From Lethocerus indicus (Eukaryota; Arthropoda; Insecta; Hemiptera; Belostomatidae), in assembly GCA_019843655.1 (NCBI GenBank), contig JACDQD010000003.1, forward strand, positions 34,460,224 through 34,524,223: DNA of 64,000 nucleotides. The letters run 5' to 3'. The position numbers and the translations under genes are program-made. This document shows, one piece after another, positions 12,024-22,731 of this stretch. Below the pieces are notes generated by a model, which had not been told where the DNA came from, did not search any database, and saw only the letters and a program-made list of their open reading frames with translations. Each line of letters starts with the position of its first letter. The first letter of the stretch is position 1.

Positions 12024-12991
12024 ATTAACAGATAGTTCCCCACAGTGGGCGTTACTACAAGTGAAGTAAGTGACAGTGCGGACAGGACGCCTCACAAACA
12101 CCGTCAAACTGACTCAACACCGCTACTGAAGACAATTAGCGGCGAAAACTAGTCTGGCGCAAGATCAGACCGGCTCGAGCAGGAAGACCGTATCGAAAGG
12201 AAAAGTTTCATTTCAATTACCCTTAACTCCTCCTATTCATCTTCAGAACCGTCCTCGCTTTCAGATTAATCAGTTTCAGAAGTTCCTCTTGAACCGTTAT
12301 TTAGAATGAAAAGCGTAGAAAGTTGTTGTCAATCGTTTTTATCAATCACATCCATCAGTGGTACTCGTAAATCAACCAATCGGAACTGGAATCAGGGCCG
12401 ATTTGATCCTCGGCTAATTTGTCTAACCGGTTAACTAAACCGCGGGTGCAATCCATGCGCGGGCATGCGTAATCGAGGATAATCGTTCGTACGGTACTTT
12501 GAAGTTTCTGACCGGAGTTGTAGAGAGAGGAATATGCTGGCCGGGTGTCGGGTTATGCCGAGCTGATAAGTTACCGTACGGTCAGCGGAAGAAGTGTTGA
12601 AATGAACCCCGAAAGGTCAGCATGTCGTGCAGCAAGTATTCTTAGCGTTCTCGCAAAGGTTGATTACTTCGATTTTTATAGCATTCGCCAGTGGACTATA
12701 TGGAAATTGCACCGGACTTACGACGGAATGAAAAATTTTCTATAACAGGGTTTCCAGTGCGTAATAATGTACATTTCGTTTAATTAGATGACTCACAATT
12801 TATGAATGCGTATTCATGCAATGCATTGAGAATTTTCTTCTTCTTCTCGTTGCAGGGTAAATCCGCGAGAGATAATAGTTCTGCCGTGCGGGCACGTTTC
12901 GCTCTGCGAGGACTGTAGCGACAACATACAAACTGACTGTCCGGTCTGCAGGGCGCGGATCGTCACGAAGGCCGCCGCATTCATTTCGTAG
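6187..12991 (+). CDS. Mul1: Mitochondrial E3 ubiquitin/SUMO ligase MUL1 (MAPL/MULAN)
   Basis: Outer mitochondrial membrane RING ligase; in animals it acts on mitofusin and Drp1 and works alongside PINK1/parkin. Six coding exons: 6187-6291, 6400-6593, 7984-8231, 9001-9136, 10821-11015 and 12856-12991. They join in frame with GT-AG borders to give 337 residues, close to the 352 of the human protein. Order: an N-terminal hydrophobic segment (about residues 8-25, ALGVDALIFGLCSKLYL); the intermembrane BAM/GIDE-type domain (VIVQGTVKAISKPIQSLNS; GVVQKLTIKEH; ETTEELLKEGSVITG); a second membrane segment (about 229-248, WLTLLFGGIGIAFVTIFV) followed by a basic helix; and a C-terminal C3HC4 RING. The RING starts with CVVC at the end of exon 5 and continues in exon 6 with PCGHVSLCEDC and CPVC, so all expected zinc ligands are present. 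The start is the first ATG after an upstream region with no in-frame alternative that adds family sequence. It is transcribed divergently from GRASP. Confidence 0.95.
9186..9389. mobile_element. Mariner-type MITE (copy 1)
   Basis: About 204 bp with terminal inverted repeats: GTACCCAAAAGTAATCGAC at the left and its complement GTCGATTACTTTTGGGTAC at the right, flanked by TA. There is no coding capacity. Related copies are at 36664-36880 and 39252-39462, and another begins at 63980. It sits in MUL1 intron 4, directly beside the 116-bp satellite. Confidence 0.85.
9400..10765. repeat. Tandem satellite, about 12 copies of a ~116-bp unit
   Basis: The unit includes AGTTGTGTTAAAAAGATGC, ACCCTCGTATG, TGCCTTCTCGTTGGACC and the palindromic TCTCCATGGAGA. 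Copies recur about every 116 bp; one copy (near 9720-9790) is shorter. Later units carry shared variants (GAGTCATAA instead of GCGTCATAA), indicating local spread. The array fills most of MUL1 intron 4 and ends about 55 bp before exon 5. Short open frames through it are repeat artefacts. Confidence 0.93.
11045..12205. repeat. Duplicated AT-microsatellite / fold-back block in MUL1 intron 5
   Basis: The block at about 11170-11700 is repeated at about 11707-12185. Both copies start with GCTCGTGGAGCATCCTGTTG, pass through long (AT)n tracts (about 11247-11310, 11396-11513, 11805-11870, 11957-12020; the second also contains a (CA)n run) and end with CTAGTCTGGCGCAAGATCAG. The flanks resemble arms of the fold-back family at the window start. 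The remainder of the intron (12206-12855) shows nothing I recognise. Confidence 0.8.
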
Positions 12992-13049
12992 CGCCGGCGC
13001 GCCGCACACAGCGAAATCGATGGAGCGTTATTATGATAATAGGCTGTTG

Positions 13050-13055
13050 AATAAA
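13050..13055 (+). promoter_or_regulatory. Probable MUL1 polyadenylation signal
   Basis: AATAAA lies 59 bp after the MUL1 stop, followed by a second overlapping ATAAAT and an A-rich stretch. This gives a short 3' UTR. Whether transcripts run on to later signals cannot be seen. Confidence 0.55.
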
Positions 13056-14440
13056 TAAATTATTATGCTAAAAAAAAAAGAAAAAAAAAAGCTGTTTGTA
13101 TTTTTATGTGTTGTTATATCTGTAATTAGGAAAGTTTTCTTTTTTGTTTTCTGAATTCGCATTCAATTACTCCGATGCGTATAGACGTTTAATGAAAAAT
13201 GTAAATATTCTGTTGTCGATACAATAATGAAATACAATCGGCGATTAAATTTTTGTATTGTAAATTGTTCGAGAGTATATTTTTTTAAATCATTCTTTGA
13301 CACTTTTAATTGCAATCGGCAATACGATTCAGTTTTTATGGTTGTGTCTTCAGGATGTATATATACATATATATATATATATCTTAAACGGTGTTTAGGA
13401 AAATATTTTAAACGCTACAGATCGTAAGTATTTAGTAATATGAAGATGGGAAAATATTAGTGAAATGTAATCGTTGAACGTAATTAAATTTTTAACTCTA
13501 TCCGAAGACATATCTTATATTTTCATTAAAGTTGAAGAAATACGGAAAAATCGTTAAAGAGTATATCGTCCAACGTAGTGTCGAATATAGTAATTGTACT
13601 GAATAAACACTCAAAACGTAATCGAAAGATGAAATAATTGAAGTATAATTTGCGCACGGCCAGTGATCGTGACTTTCAACTGAAAATTGTGTAATTAAGT
13701 CATAAAAAAAATTAATAGCCATCGCCTTGGAGAATTTTTAGTTTTCCGTAGCGCGTTTAGAGTATTCGAATTGTAATTTTTGTATTTGGAGTTGTCGCTT
13801 GAATAATACTAAAACATTTAGCGCTTGATTGAATACAACTGAAATTAAAATTGTTTTACACGATGTATGAACTGTATGTATGATGTGTATATATATCGGT
13901 GTGAGATACGAATAGTTTTGTTTGTATTTAACCGGTCGCGTTTTTATAGTTTGTTGAATTAAATTTCTTCGTAGACATAAGAAACTCTTTGTACTCGAAC
14001 AATGTGAAAAAATGTTCACGTTTAACGCCGTTTTTTTTTAATTTTGAGAAATTGGTTATTAGTTCGATGATAATTAAAAGTGATAATGGGAACAATGCCA
14101 TTTTACGAACTAATCCTTCCCTCTCTTTGAGCATTTGGTTGGTGTCGTAGAAGTAGATTGAGTTTATTTTGTGCGAAGAACTGTTGACACGACGTACACA
14201 AAATAATTTAAATTATTTACTATTATAATATATTTTACAATATTTACCTGATTTCCTGATGTAGGTCTTTTCCTTGAATAAATTATATTTAACCCTGTTT
14301 ATCTGAAATGTTCAAACCTGAGATCGATCGATATTTTATGTTATGTTTTAGTTTGCCAATAATTGTCGCTGTTTTTCCATAGCATTCCATTAGGTTTTCC
14401 ATTTAAGTGGTTTGAGAGAGGGAGGGAGCGCATTTGTTGG
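13056..14440. other. MUL1 3' flank, no gene recognised
   Basis: AT-rich DNA between MUL1 and the minisatellite. Scattered open frames under 100 codons on both strands show no family motif, no codon bias and no splice partners. A short (AT)n run occurs near 13360-13382. Confidence 0.5.
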
Positions 14441-14441
14441 C

Positions 14442-15310
14442 CAATTTTGCGTCTAAAACAGCATTTTGGTCTTAAAAACAGAATTTTGGTCTTAAAAACA
14501 GCATTTTGGCCTTAAAAACCGCATTTTGGTCTTAAAACCGCATTTTGATTTTAAAACAGCATTTTGGTCTTAAAACCGCATTTTGGTTTTAAAACAGCAA
14601 TTTTTGGTCTTAAAAACATAATTTTGGTCTTAAAACCACACTTTTGGTCTAAAAACAGCACTTTTGGTCTTAAAACAGCAATTTTTGGTCTTAAAAACAT
14701 AATTTTGGTCTTAAAACCACACTTTTGGTCTAAAAACAGCACTTTTGGTCTTAAAACAGCATTTTTGGCCTTAAAACAGCATTTTTGGTCTTAAAACCGC
14801 ACTTTTGGTCTTAAAACAGCATTTTTGGTCTTAAAACCGCACTTTTGGTCTTAAAACAGCATTTTGGTCTTAAAACCGCACTTTTGGTCTTAAAACCGAA
14901 TTTTGGTCTTAAAACAGCATTTTGGTCTTAAAAACCGCACTTTTGGTCTTAAACCGCAAAAACAGCATTTTGGTCTTAAAAACAGCATTTTGGCCTTAAA
15001 ACCGCACTTTTGGTCTTAAAAACGGCATTTCTACGCCGATTTTGTGCCCAAAAACGCATTTTTGTTTAATTTTGCGTCTAAAAATCGGCCCAAAAATGCC
15101 GAATTCGCGCCTCAAAATAGGCCCAATGGGGCGGTTTTACGGGCCAAAATTCTGTTTTTAGGCTCAAAATTGGCCCGAGAATCTCGTCTTTAGGCCCACA
15201 AATGCGCTAATAATTAGGCGCAAAATCGCCACAAAAATGCGGTTTTAGGCCCAGAAATTCACATTTTTTCAGGCGCAAAATCGCCCCAAATACAGCGTTT
15301 TTCAACATAA
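14442..15310. repeat. Minisatellite of the CCGCATTTT / CTTAAAAC family
   Basis: The core 14442-15045 is a tandem array of an approximately 16-19 bp unit, GCATTTTTGGTCTTAAAAC with small variants (CCGC/CAGC, CTTTT/ATTTT). From 15045 to 15310 it decays into longer variants with GCCCAAAA and TTTTAGGC. The same family forms the arms at 27470-28366 and 31560-33885 and the insert at 35885-36090. Confidence 0.9.
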
Positions 15311-15665
15311 ATACAGCTCTAAAATGCCTGAATTGGAGCCGCGATGTTGTTTGAAACTTTGAATATTAAAAGAGAGAGTGCGACATTCTCGGATGCAATT
15401 AGTTAGTCGGCCAAGGTATTTTGGAAAATGAACCTCACGAATATCATCAATATTAACAGAAAGTATTAGCTGAGTATTATATATTAATAATTTATTATTC
15501 AGACTTCGTTTCAATCTATTGTCCAGTAGTAAAGTATGTAGTAATCTGTATCGTCCTTCGACATGTCACTGTCCTGTAACTTCTTACATTCCCTCATTTT
15601 GGGGACATGTCAACTGGGAAAAATTTCAGAGAATCAACTGAAGAATAAACTAACGCCATTTCGGC

Positions 15666-15671
15666 TTTATT
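15666..15671 (-). promoter_or_regulatory. Possible polyadenylation signal of the exon-repeat gene
   Basis: AATAAA on the minus strand lies about 30 bases beyond the stop codon at 15702, implying a very short 3' UTR. Another AATAAA-like site follows within 25 bases. Confidence 0.4.
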
Positions 15672-15701
15672 TCGTTTATATTATACAAATTAAAGTACGA
15701 A

Positions 15702-18240
15702 CTAAAGTATCGGCAAATGGGTCATATAGGGGACGGCTTTTCTGTAATATTCTTTGGGAGTGTAATTGCGAACGAAAGTAAAATAGGAGACGGTGTCGGT
15801 GCAGAGGTTCAGGCGGTACAGCTCCTCCCTGACCAGCTCGACGTGGGTATCGCAGGACTCGTTTAGGACGACGTACGTGACCATCGCGTGCAGGAACTCG
15901 ATGAACTGTTCGCTGCGCAAACGCGTCTCCAGACCGTACCGGGGCGAGAGCTTCCGCTCGAGGAAGTCGTACAGTTTCCGGGTGACCCACTTGGCCGGGC
16001 GGTACATCCCGGGCTTACTGTGGGCGGCGCCCTGTCGCTTCCGTCCGGTCTTCGGCTCGACGTCCTCCTCCACCTCCTCCTTCCTCTTCTTGACGGTCAC
16101 CAGAAAGGAGGTGGTGGTGCCGGCCTCCCTGGTACAGCGGCGGGGGCCGGGCACCCGGAAGACTCTCACGTCCTCTCTGGCCGGTTCCGCCAAATTGGCG
16201 CTCATTGGGGCGCCTCGGCGGCGGCCCCTCCCCCCAGACACGGACCTATTCTCCCCGCTCAGTAGTTCCGTCATCGTATTGCTGTAATCGTCGACGGTGC
16301 TCTCTGCCAGGGACACGCCGTTAGACAGCCCGGAGACGGTGTTTGGGCGGGAGGTCTCGTCGGGGTCTTCGTAGCGAGTGGTGTCCTCCGATTGTCGGGG
16401 CGCCTTCGTCGCGTTAATCTTCACCGATCGCCGTCGGACGTTCAACCTCTTGAAGGCTCTCTGGCCGTCCGCCGAGGAGCCCAAAGTGCGGTCGATAGAG
16501 CGTTTCCTTAAGACGGGCAGGCTGGGCGACACCGAGTTGCCGAGCGAATCCTCACCCGAAGAGTAGCGCAATTCCCCGAACGAGACGGAACTGCCGGCCG
16601 CCACTTCGGTGCAGTTTCTCTCCTCTAGTATACCTGGATCACACTCCGGGACTAGGCCGATACGCCGGCTGGGCCCCTTCACTGCACTCACCGTACCGCC
16701 CGTCATCTCCGCCCTCGCGCCCACCGAAGTGGAGGACTCGGCGTCGGCCAGTTCCCCCGAATTGGCGGTCGCTGTGCCGCGTCGTCGGCGGCCCCTCCCC
16801 CTGCTATTCTCCCCGCCCAGCAGTTCCGTCACCGTATTGCTGCAATCGTCGGCGGCGTACGACATTCCGGAGACCGTGGTCGGGCGGGAGGTGCTCCGCG
16901 GCGCGACGGACGTCTCGTCGGGGCCTCCATAGCGAGTGGTGTCCTCCGATTGTCGGGGCGCCGTCCTGGCGCTCTCCGACTCTGTACAGTTCGCCCTCGA
17001 CGTTTGAACGTGTTTATCCGCGGCGACGCTAAATCTGGTCGACTTCCTCTGGGGCTCCCGTAACTGCGCGCGCCCGTTCCTCACGTAGGGCGTGCTCTGG
17101 AACACTCTCCCCTTCTTGTGCCCCGAGGCCGCCAATGTCTCGGCCGGTATGCGGCTGATCTCGACGGACTGGTCGAACAGTGTCCTCGACGCGGCCGACT
17201 CACTCGATACTCGGCTCTCCCTCACACTTTTCCTAACCCCGGTGACGGTGGGCAGAGGTGCGACATCCGCTACATCTGTTTCTACTTCGGCATCGGGCAA
17301 GGCCGGTCGCTCCTCCTCGATCGACGTCCCACCGAGTGCACTCTTTATTGCCGGGTCGTCCTCAACTTCTTGCGGATTGGCTCCGGGATCACTTTTCTGG
17401 ATGGCATCTTCTTCAAAACCATTGATTCCCGCCGCCGATTCTATTTCATCCTTTTCCTCCGGACTGTCTTCAGCCATTTCCACTCGCATACTCGCATCCT
17501 CCAATAGAGTGGCACTGCCGGTGGCGTCCAATGCGACCGGCTTAGTTTCCGCTTCTTTATTTCCTTCCGGCTCATCGTCGCGGTCGGGAAGGGTAGCTGT
17601 AGCAGTCTCGGCCGGTCGCTCCTCGATCCACGTCCCACCGAGTGCACTCTTTATTGCCGGGTCGTCCTCAACTTCTTGCGGATTGGTTCCGGGATCGCGT
17701 TTCTCGATGGCGTCTTCTTCGACGGCATCGATTTCCGTCGCCGCTTTTATTTCATCCATTTCCTCCGGACTCTCTGCAACCATTTCCACTGGCATACTCG
17801 CATCCTCCACTAGAGTGGTACTGCCGGTGGCGTCCAATGCGACCGGCTTAGTTTCCGCTTCCTTATTTCCCTCCGGCTCATCGTCGCGGTCGGGAGGGTG
17901 GTCTGCGCCGGTGGGCTCGAGTTGGGCAATCCCACAGATTTGTCAGCGTTCTCAGTTATCGAAGAGTCGTCGAACGCGGCGTTGATCTTCACTGATCGCC
18001 TTCGGACTTTCAAGCTCTTGAAGATCCCCTGGCCTTCCGTCGAAAATTCCGGCAAGGGGCCCAAAGTGGGATCGTTGGAGTGTCTGCAAAGGGCGCCCGA
18101 TTTCCTTAAGACGGGTATGCTGGGCGCCACCAAGTAGCCGTGCGAATCCTCACCCGAAGTGAAGCGCAATTCCCCGAATGAGACAGAACTGCAGGCCGCC
18201 ACTTCGGTGCAGTTTCTCTCCTCCGAACAGCTGGTCTGAC
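15702..18240 (-). CDS. Terminal fused exon of the exon-repeat gene (with a frameshift)
   Basis: 2,539 bp. It starts with a normal repeat head, then loses frame near 17898, where GGGAGGGTGG replaces the GGGAGGGGTGG of the copy near 20734. One added base gives exactly 846 codons after the split first codon. Within it the EVEDDPAIKSALGGT sub-block occurs twice in tandem (about 17330-17640 and 17640-17890). A second repeat head follows directly after DPG near 16630, where the bases that would form the intron's donor are read as coding (DPGILEERNC). The exon ends in the unique C-terminal domain. Confidence 0.75.
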
Positions 18241-21200
18241 CTGCCAACACGCAAACGTATAAATAAGTATAGGCACACGCGTTTCTAAGTTCCTTTTTTG
18301 ATTTAGAAACACACGAAATCTCTTTCCCTGTGATCTTTCATATCTTACATGCATATATATACATAGATATTAATTTTTTTTATATAACTGTATACCTGGA
18401 TCACACTCTGGGACTATGCCAATACACCGGTTGGGGCCGCTCGTCATCGCCGCCCTCTCCGCCACCGAAGTGGAGGACTCGGTGTCGGCCGGTTCCGCTG
18501 AATTGGCGGTCGTTGTACTGCATGGGCGGCGGCCCCTCTCGCTCGACTCGGACCTATTCTCCCCGCTCAGTAGTTCCGTCACCGTATTGCTGTAATCGTC
18601 GGCGGCGCTATCTGCCCGGGACACGCCGTTAGACATTCCTGAGACCGTGGTCGGGCGGGAGGTGCTCCGCGGTGAGACGGACGCCTCGTCGGGGCCTCCG
18701 TAACGAGTGGTGTCCTCTGACTGTGTACAGTTCTTCCTCGACGTTTGGACGTGTTCATCCGCGGCGACGCTAGATCGGGTCGACTTCCTCTGGGACTCCC
18801 GTAACTGCGCGTTCTCGTTCCTCGCGTAGGGCGTGCTCTGGAACACTCTTCCATTCTCGACCCCCGAGGTCGCCAATCTCTCGGTCTGTATGCGGCTGAT
18901 CTCGATGGACTGGTCGAACAGTGTCCTCGACGCGGCCGACTCACTCGATACTCGGCTCTCCCTCACACTTTTCCTAACTCCGGTGACGGTGGCCGGAGGT
19001 TCGACCTCCGCTACATCTGTCTCGGCCGGTCGCTCATTCACGATCCACGTCCCGCCGAGTGCACTCTTTATTGCCGGGTCGTCCTCAACTTCTTGCGGAT
19101 TGGCTCCGGGATCGCTTTTGTGGATGGCGTCTTCTTCAACAGCATTGATATCCGCCGCAGATTTTATTTCATCCATTTCCTCCGGACTGTCTTCAGCCAT
19201 TTCCACTGCCATCCTCGCATCCTCCACTAGAGTGGTACTGCCGGTGGCGTCCAATGCGACCGGCCTAGTTTCCGCTTCTTTCTTTCCCTCCGGCTGATCG
19301 TCAAGATCGGGAAGGGTGGTCTGCACCGGAGGACTCGGGCAGGGAGATCCCACCGATTTGTCAGCGTTCTCGGGTATCGAAGAGTCGTCGAACGCGGCGT
19401 TGATCTTCACCGATCGCCTTTGGACGTTGAACCTCTTGAAGGCTCTCTGGCCGTCCGTCGAAACTTCCGGCGAGGAGCACAAAGTACGGTCTATGGAGTG
19501 TCTGCAAACGGCTTCAGGTTTCCTTAAGACGGGTATGCTGGGCGCCACCGAGTTGCCGAGCGAATCCTCACCCGAAGAATAGCGCAATTCCTCGAACGAG
19601 ACAGAACTGCCGGCCGCCACTTCGGTGCAGTTTCTCTCCTCCGAACAGCTGGTCTCATCTGTCAACAGGCAAATGCGTTCCGATTTTTAATTTAGAAACA
19701 CACGAAATCTACTCTGTGATCTTTCATATCTTACATGCATATATATACATAGATATTAATTTTTTTTATAAAACTGTATACCTGGATCACACTCTGGGAC
19801 TATGCCAATACACCGGTTGGGGCCGCTCGTCATCGCCGCCCTCTCCGCCACCGAGGTGGAGGACTCGGTGTCGGCCGGTTCCGCCGAATTGGCGGTCGTT
19901 GTACTGCATCGGCGGCGGCCCCTCTCGCTCGACTCGGACCTATTCTCCCCGCTCAGTAGTTCCGTCACCGTATTGCTGTAATCGTCGGCGGCGCTATCTG
20001 CCCGGGACACGCCGTTAGACATTCCGGAGACCGTGGTCGGGCGGGAGGTGCTCCGCGGTGAGACGGACGCCTCGTCGGGGCCTCCGTAACGAGTGGTGTC
20101 CTCCGATTGTCGGGGTGCCGTCCTGGGGCTCTCCGGCTCTGTATTGTTCTTGCTCGACGTCTGAACGTGATCATCCGCGTCGACGGTGGATTGGGTCGAC
20201 TTCATCTGGGAATCTCGTAACTGCGCGATCCCGTTCCTCGTGTAGGGCGTGCTCTGGAACACTCTCCCCTTCTCGACCCCCGAGGTCGCCAATCTCTCGG
20301 CCGGTATGCGGCTGATCTCCATGGACTGGTCGAACAGTGTCCTCGACGCGGCCGACTCACTCGATACTCGGCTCTCCCTCACACTTTTCCTAACCTCAGT
20401 GACGGTGGCCGGAGGTTCGACCTCCGCTACATCTGTCTCGGCCGGTCGCTCCTCCTCGATCCACGTCCCACCGAGTGCACTCTTTATTGCCGGGTCGTCC
20501 TCAACGTCTTGCGAATTGGCTCCGGGAACAGTTTTCTCGATGGCATCTTCTTCGACGGCATTGATTTCCGTCGCCGTTTTTATTTCATCCATTTCCTCCG
20601 GGCTGTCTGCAGCCATTTCCACTGCCATCCTCGCATCCTCCACTAGAGTGGTACTGCCGGTGGCCTCCAATGCGACCGGCCTAGTTTCCGCTTCCTTATT
20701 TCCCTCCGGCTCATCGTCGCGGTCGGGAGGGGTGGTCTGCGCCGGTGGGCTCGAGTTGGGCAATCCCACAGATTTGTCAGCGTTCTCAGTTATCGAAGAG
20801 TCGTCGAACGCGGCGTTGATCTTCACCGATCGCCTTCGGACGTTGAACCTCTTGAAGGCTCTCTGGCCGTCCGTCGAAACTTCCGGCGAGGAGCACAAAG
20901 TACGGTCTATGGAGTGTCTGCAAACGGCTTCAGGTTTCCTTAAGACGGGTATGCTGGGCGCCACCGAGTTGCCCAGCGAATCCTCACCCGAAGAATAGCG
21001 CAATTCCTCGAACGAGACAGAACTGCCGGCCGCCACTTCGGTGCAGTTTCTCTCCTCCGAACAGCTGGTCTCATCTGTCAACACGCAAACGTATAAATAA
21101 GTATAGGCACAAGCGTTTCTAAGTTCCTTTTTGATTTAGAAACACACGAAATCTACTCTGTGATCTTTCATATCTTACATGCATATATATACATAGATAT

Positions 21201-22731
21201 TAATTTTTTTTTTTATAAAACTATACCTGGATCACACTCTGGGACTAAGTCAATATACTGACTGGGCCCGTTCACTGCACTCACACGGCCGCCCGTCATC
21301 GCCGCCCTCTCCGCCACCGAGGTGGAGGACTCGGTGTCGGCCGGTTCCGCCGAATTGGCGGTCGTTGTACTGCATCGGCGGCGGCCCCTCTCGCTCGACT
21401 CGGACCTATTCTCCCCGCTCAGTAGTTCCGTCACCGTATTGCTGTAATCGTCGGCGGCGCTATCTGCCCGGGACACGCCGTTAGACATTCCGGAGACCGT
21501 GGTCGGGCGGGAGATGCTCCGCGGTGAGACGGACGCCTCGTCGGGGCCTCCGTAACGAGTGGTGTCCTCCGATTGTCGGGGTGCCGTCCTGGGGCTCTCC
21601 GGCTCTGTATTGTTCTTGCTCGACGTCTGAACGTGTTCATCCGTGTCGACGGTGGATTGGGTCGACTTCCTTTGGGAATCTCGTAACTGCGCGTTCTCGT
21701 TCCTCGCGTAGGGCGTGCTCTGGAACACTCTGCCCTTCTCAACCCCCGAGGTCGCCAATCTCTCGGTCTGTATGCGGCTGATCTCGACAGACTGGTCGAA
21801 CAGTGTCCTCGACGCGGCCCACTCACTCAATACTCCGTTCTCCCTCACACTTTTCCTAACCTCAGTGACGGTGGCCGGAGGTTCGACCTCCGCTACATCT
21901 GTCTCAGCCGGTCGCTCATCCTCGATCCACGTCCCGCCGAGTGCACTCTTTATTGCCGGGTCGTCCTCAACTTCTTGCGGATTGGCTCCCGGATCGCTTT
22001 TCTCGATGGCGTCTTCCTCGGTTTCCGCCGCCGCTTTTATTTCATCCATTTCCTCCGGACTGTCTTCAGCCATTTCCACTGGCATACTCGCATCCTCCAA
22101 TAGAGTGGCACTGCCGGTGGCGTCCAATGCGACCGGCCTAGTTTCCGCTTCTTTATTTCCCTCCGGCTCATCGTCGCGGTCGGGAGTGGTTGTCTGCACC
22201 GGAGGACTCGGGCAGGGAGATCCCACCGATTTGTCAGCGTTCTCGACTATCGAAGAGTCGTCGAACGCGGCGTTGATCTTCACCGATCGCCTTCGGACGT
22301 TGAACCTCTTGAAGGCTCTCTGGCCGTCCGTCGAAACTTCCGGCGAGGAGCCCAAAGTGCGGTCGATGGAGTGTCTGCAGACGGCGCCCGGTTTCCTTAA
22401 GACGGGCAGGGTGGGCGCTACCGAATTTCCGAGCGAATCCTCACCCGAAGAATAGCGCAATTCCTCGAACGAGACAGAACTGCCGGTCGCCACTTCGGTG
22501 CAGTTTCTCTCCTCCGAACAGCTGGTCTCATCTGTCAACAGGCAAATGCGTTCCGATTTTTAATTTAGAAACACACGAAATCTACTCTGTGATCTTTCAT
22601 TACTTACATGCATATATGTATATTAATTTTTTTTTTTTAATTTGTATACCTGGATCACAGTCTGGGACTATGCCAATACGGCCACCCGCTTCTAGTATCA
22701 TTGTTTCATTCATTGTAGGATCACCAGTCAC
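15702..22731 (-). CDS. Unrecognised repeat-exon protein with a distinct C-terminal domain
   Basis: I do not recognise this gene. Coding exons on the minus strand: 22731-22650, 22531-21227, 21074-19782, 19658-18396 and 18240-15702. All junctions between 22650 and 18240 are GT-AG and phase 1, and each starts a repeat with (D)ETSCSEERNCTEVA and ends with VPECDPG. The repeats are acidic and Ser/Thr-rich, with conserved patches: RRSVKINAAFDDSS, EVEDDPAIKSALGGT, SRTLFDQSxEISRI, GRVFQSTPY and DDYSNTVTELLSGENR. Basic Ser/Thr patches suggest a phosphorylated nuclear or chromatin protein (inference). The last exon holds shortened repeats, then a basic linker and a roughly 110-residue, non-repetitive, probably helical C-terminal domain (PAKWVTRKLYDFLERKLSP; RSEQFIEFLHAMVTYVV; REELYRLNLC; YYRKAVPYMTHL). 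The last exon needs a one-base correction near 17898. The true 5' end was not found with confidence. Confidence 0.75.
18396..19658 (-). repeat. Repeat exon 3 of the exon-repeat gene
   Basis: 1,263 bp, phase 1 at both ends, fully open. It lacks the TAPRQ segment present in copies 1 and 2. Its 3' part is nearly identical to copy 2, which points to recent duplication or gene conversion. Confidence 0.85.
19782..21074 (-). repeat. Repeat exon 2 of the exon-repeat gene
   Basis: 1,293 bp, phase 1 at both ends, fully open, with the same motif order as repeat exon 1. The introns on either side (19659-19781 and 21075-21226) share the segment ending ATGCATATATATACATAGAT with the neighbouring introns, showing that exon and intron were duplicated as one unit. 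Confidence 0.85.
21227..22531 (-). repeat. Repeat exon 1 of the exon-repeat gene
   Basis: 1,305 bp, phase 1 at both ends, fully open. It encodes about 434 residues of the repeat. Compared with the other copies it has a short gap (AAAETEEDAIEK) and an extra stretch near its 3' end (GGRVSAVNGPSQYIDL), which is also found in one fused unit of the last exon. Confidence 0.85.

Noticed and set aside
12230..12330. Ser/Glu-rich minus-strand string resembling a piggyBac transposase N-terminus
   Set aside because: Too short, interrupted by stop codons, and there are no terminal repeats or DDE motifs nearby.
15793..17985. Plus-strand open frames of up to 297 codons opposite the exon-repeat gene
   Set aside because: The minus strand has splice signals at every repeat border and conserved motifs; the plus frames are Ser-rich shadows.
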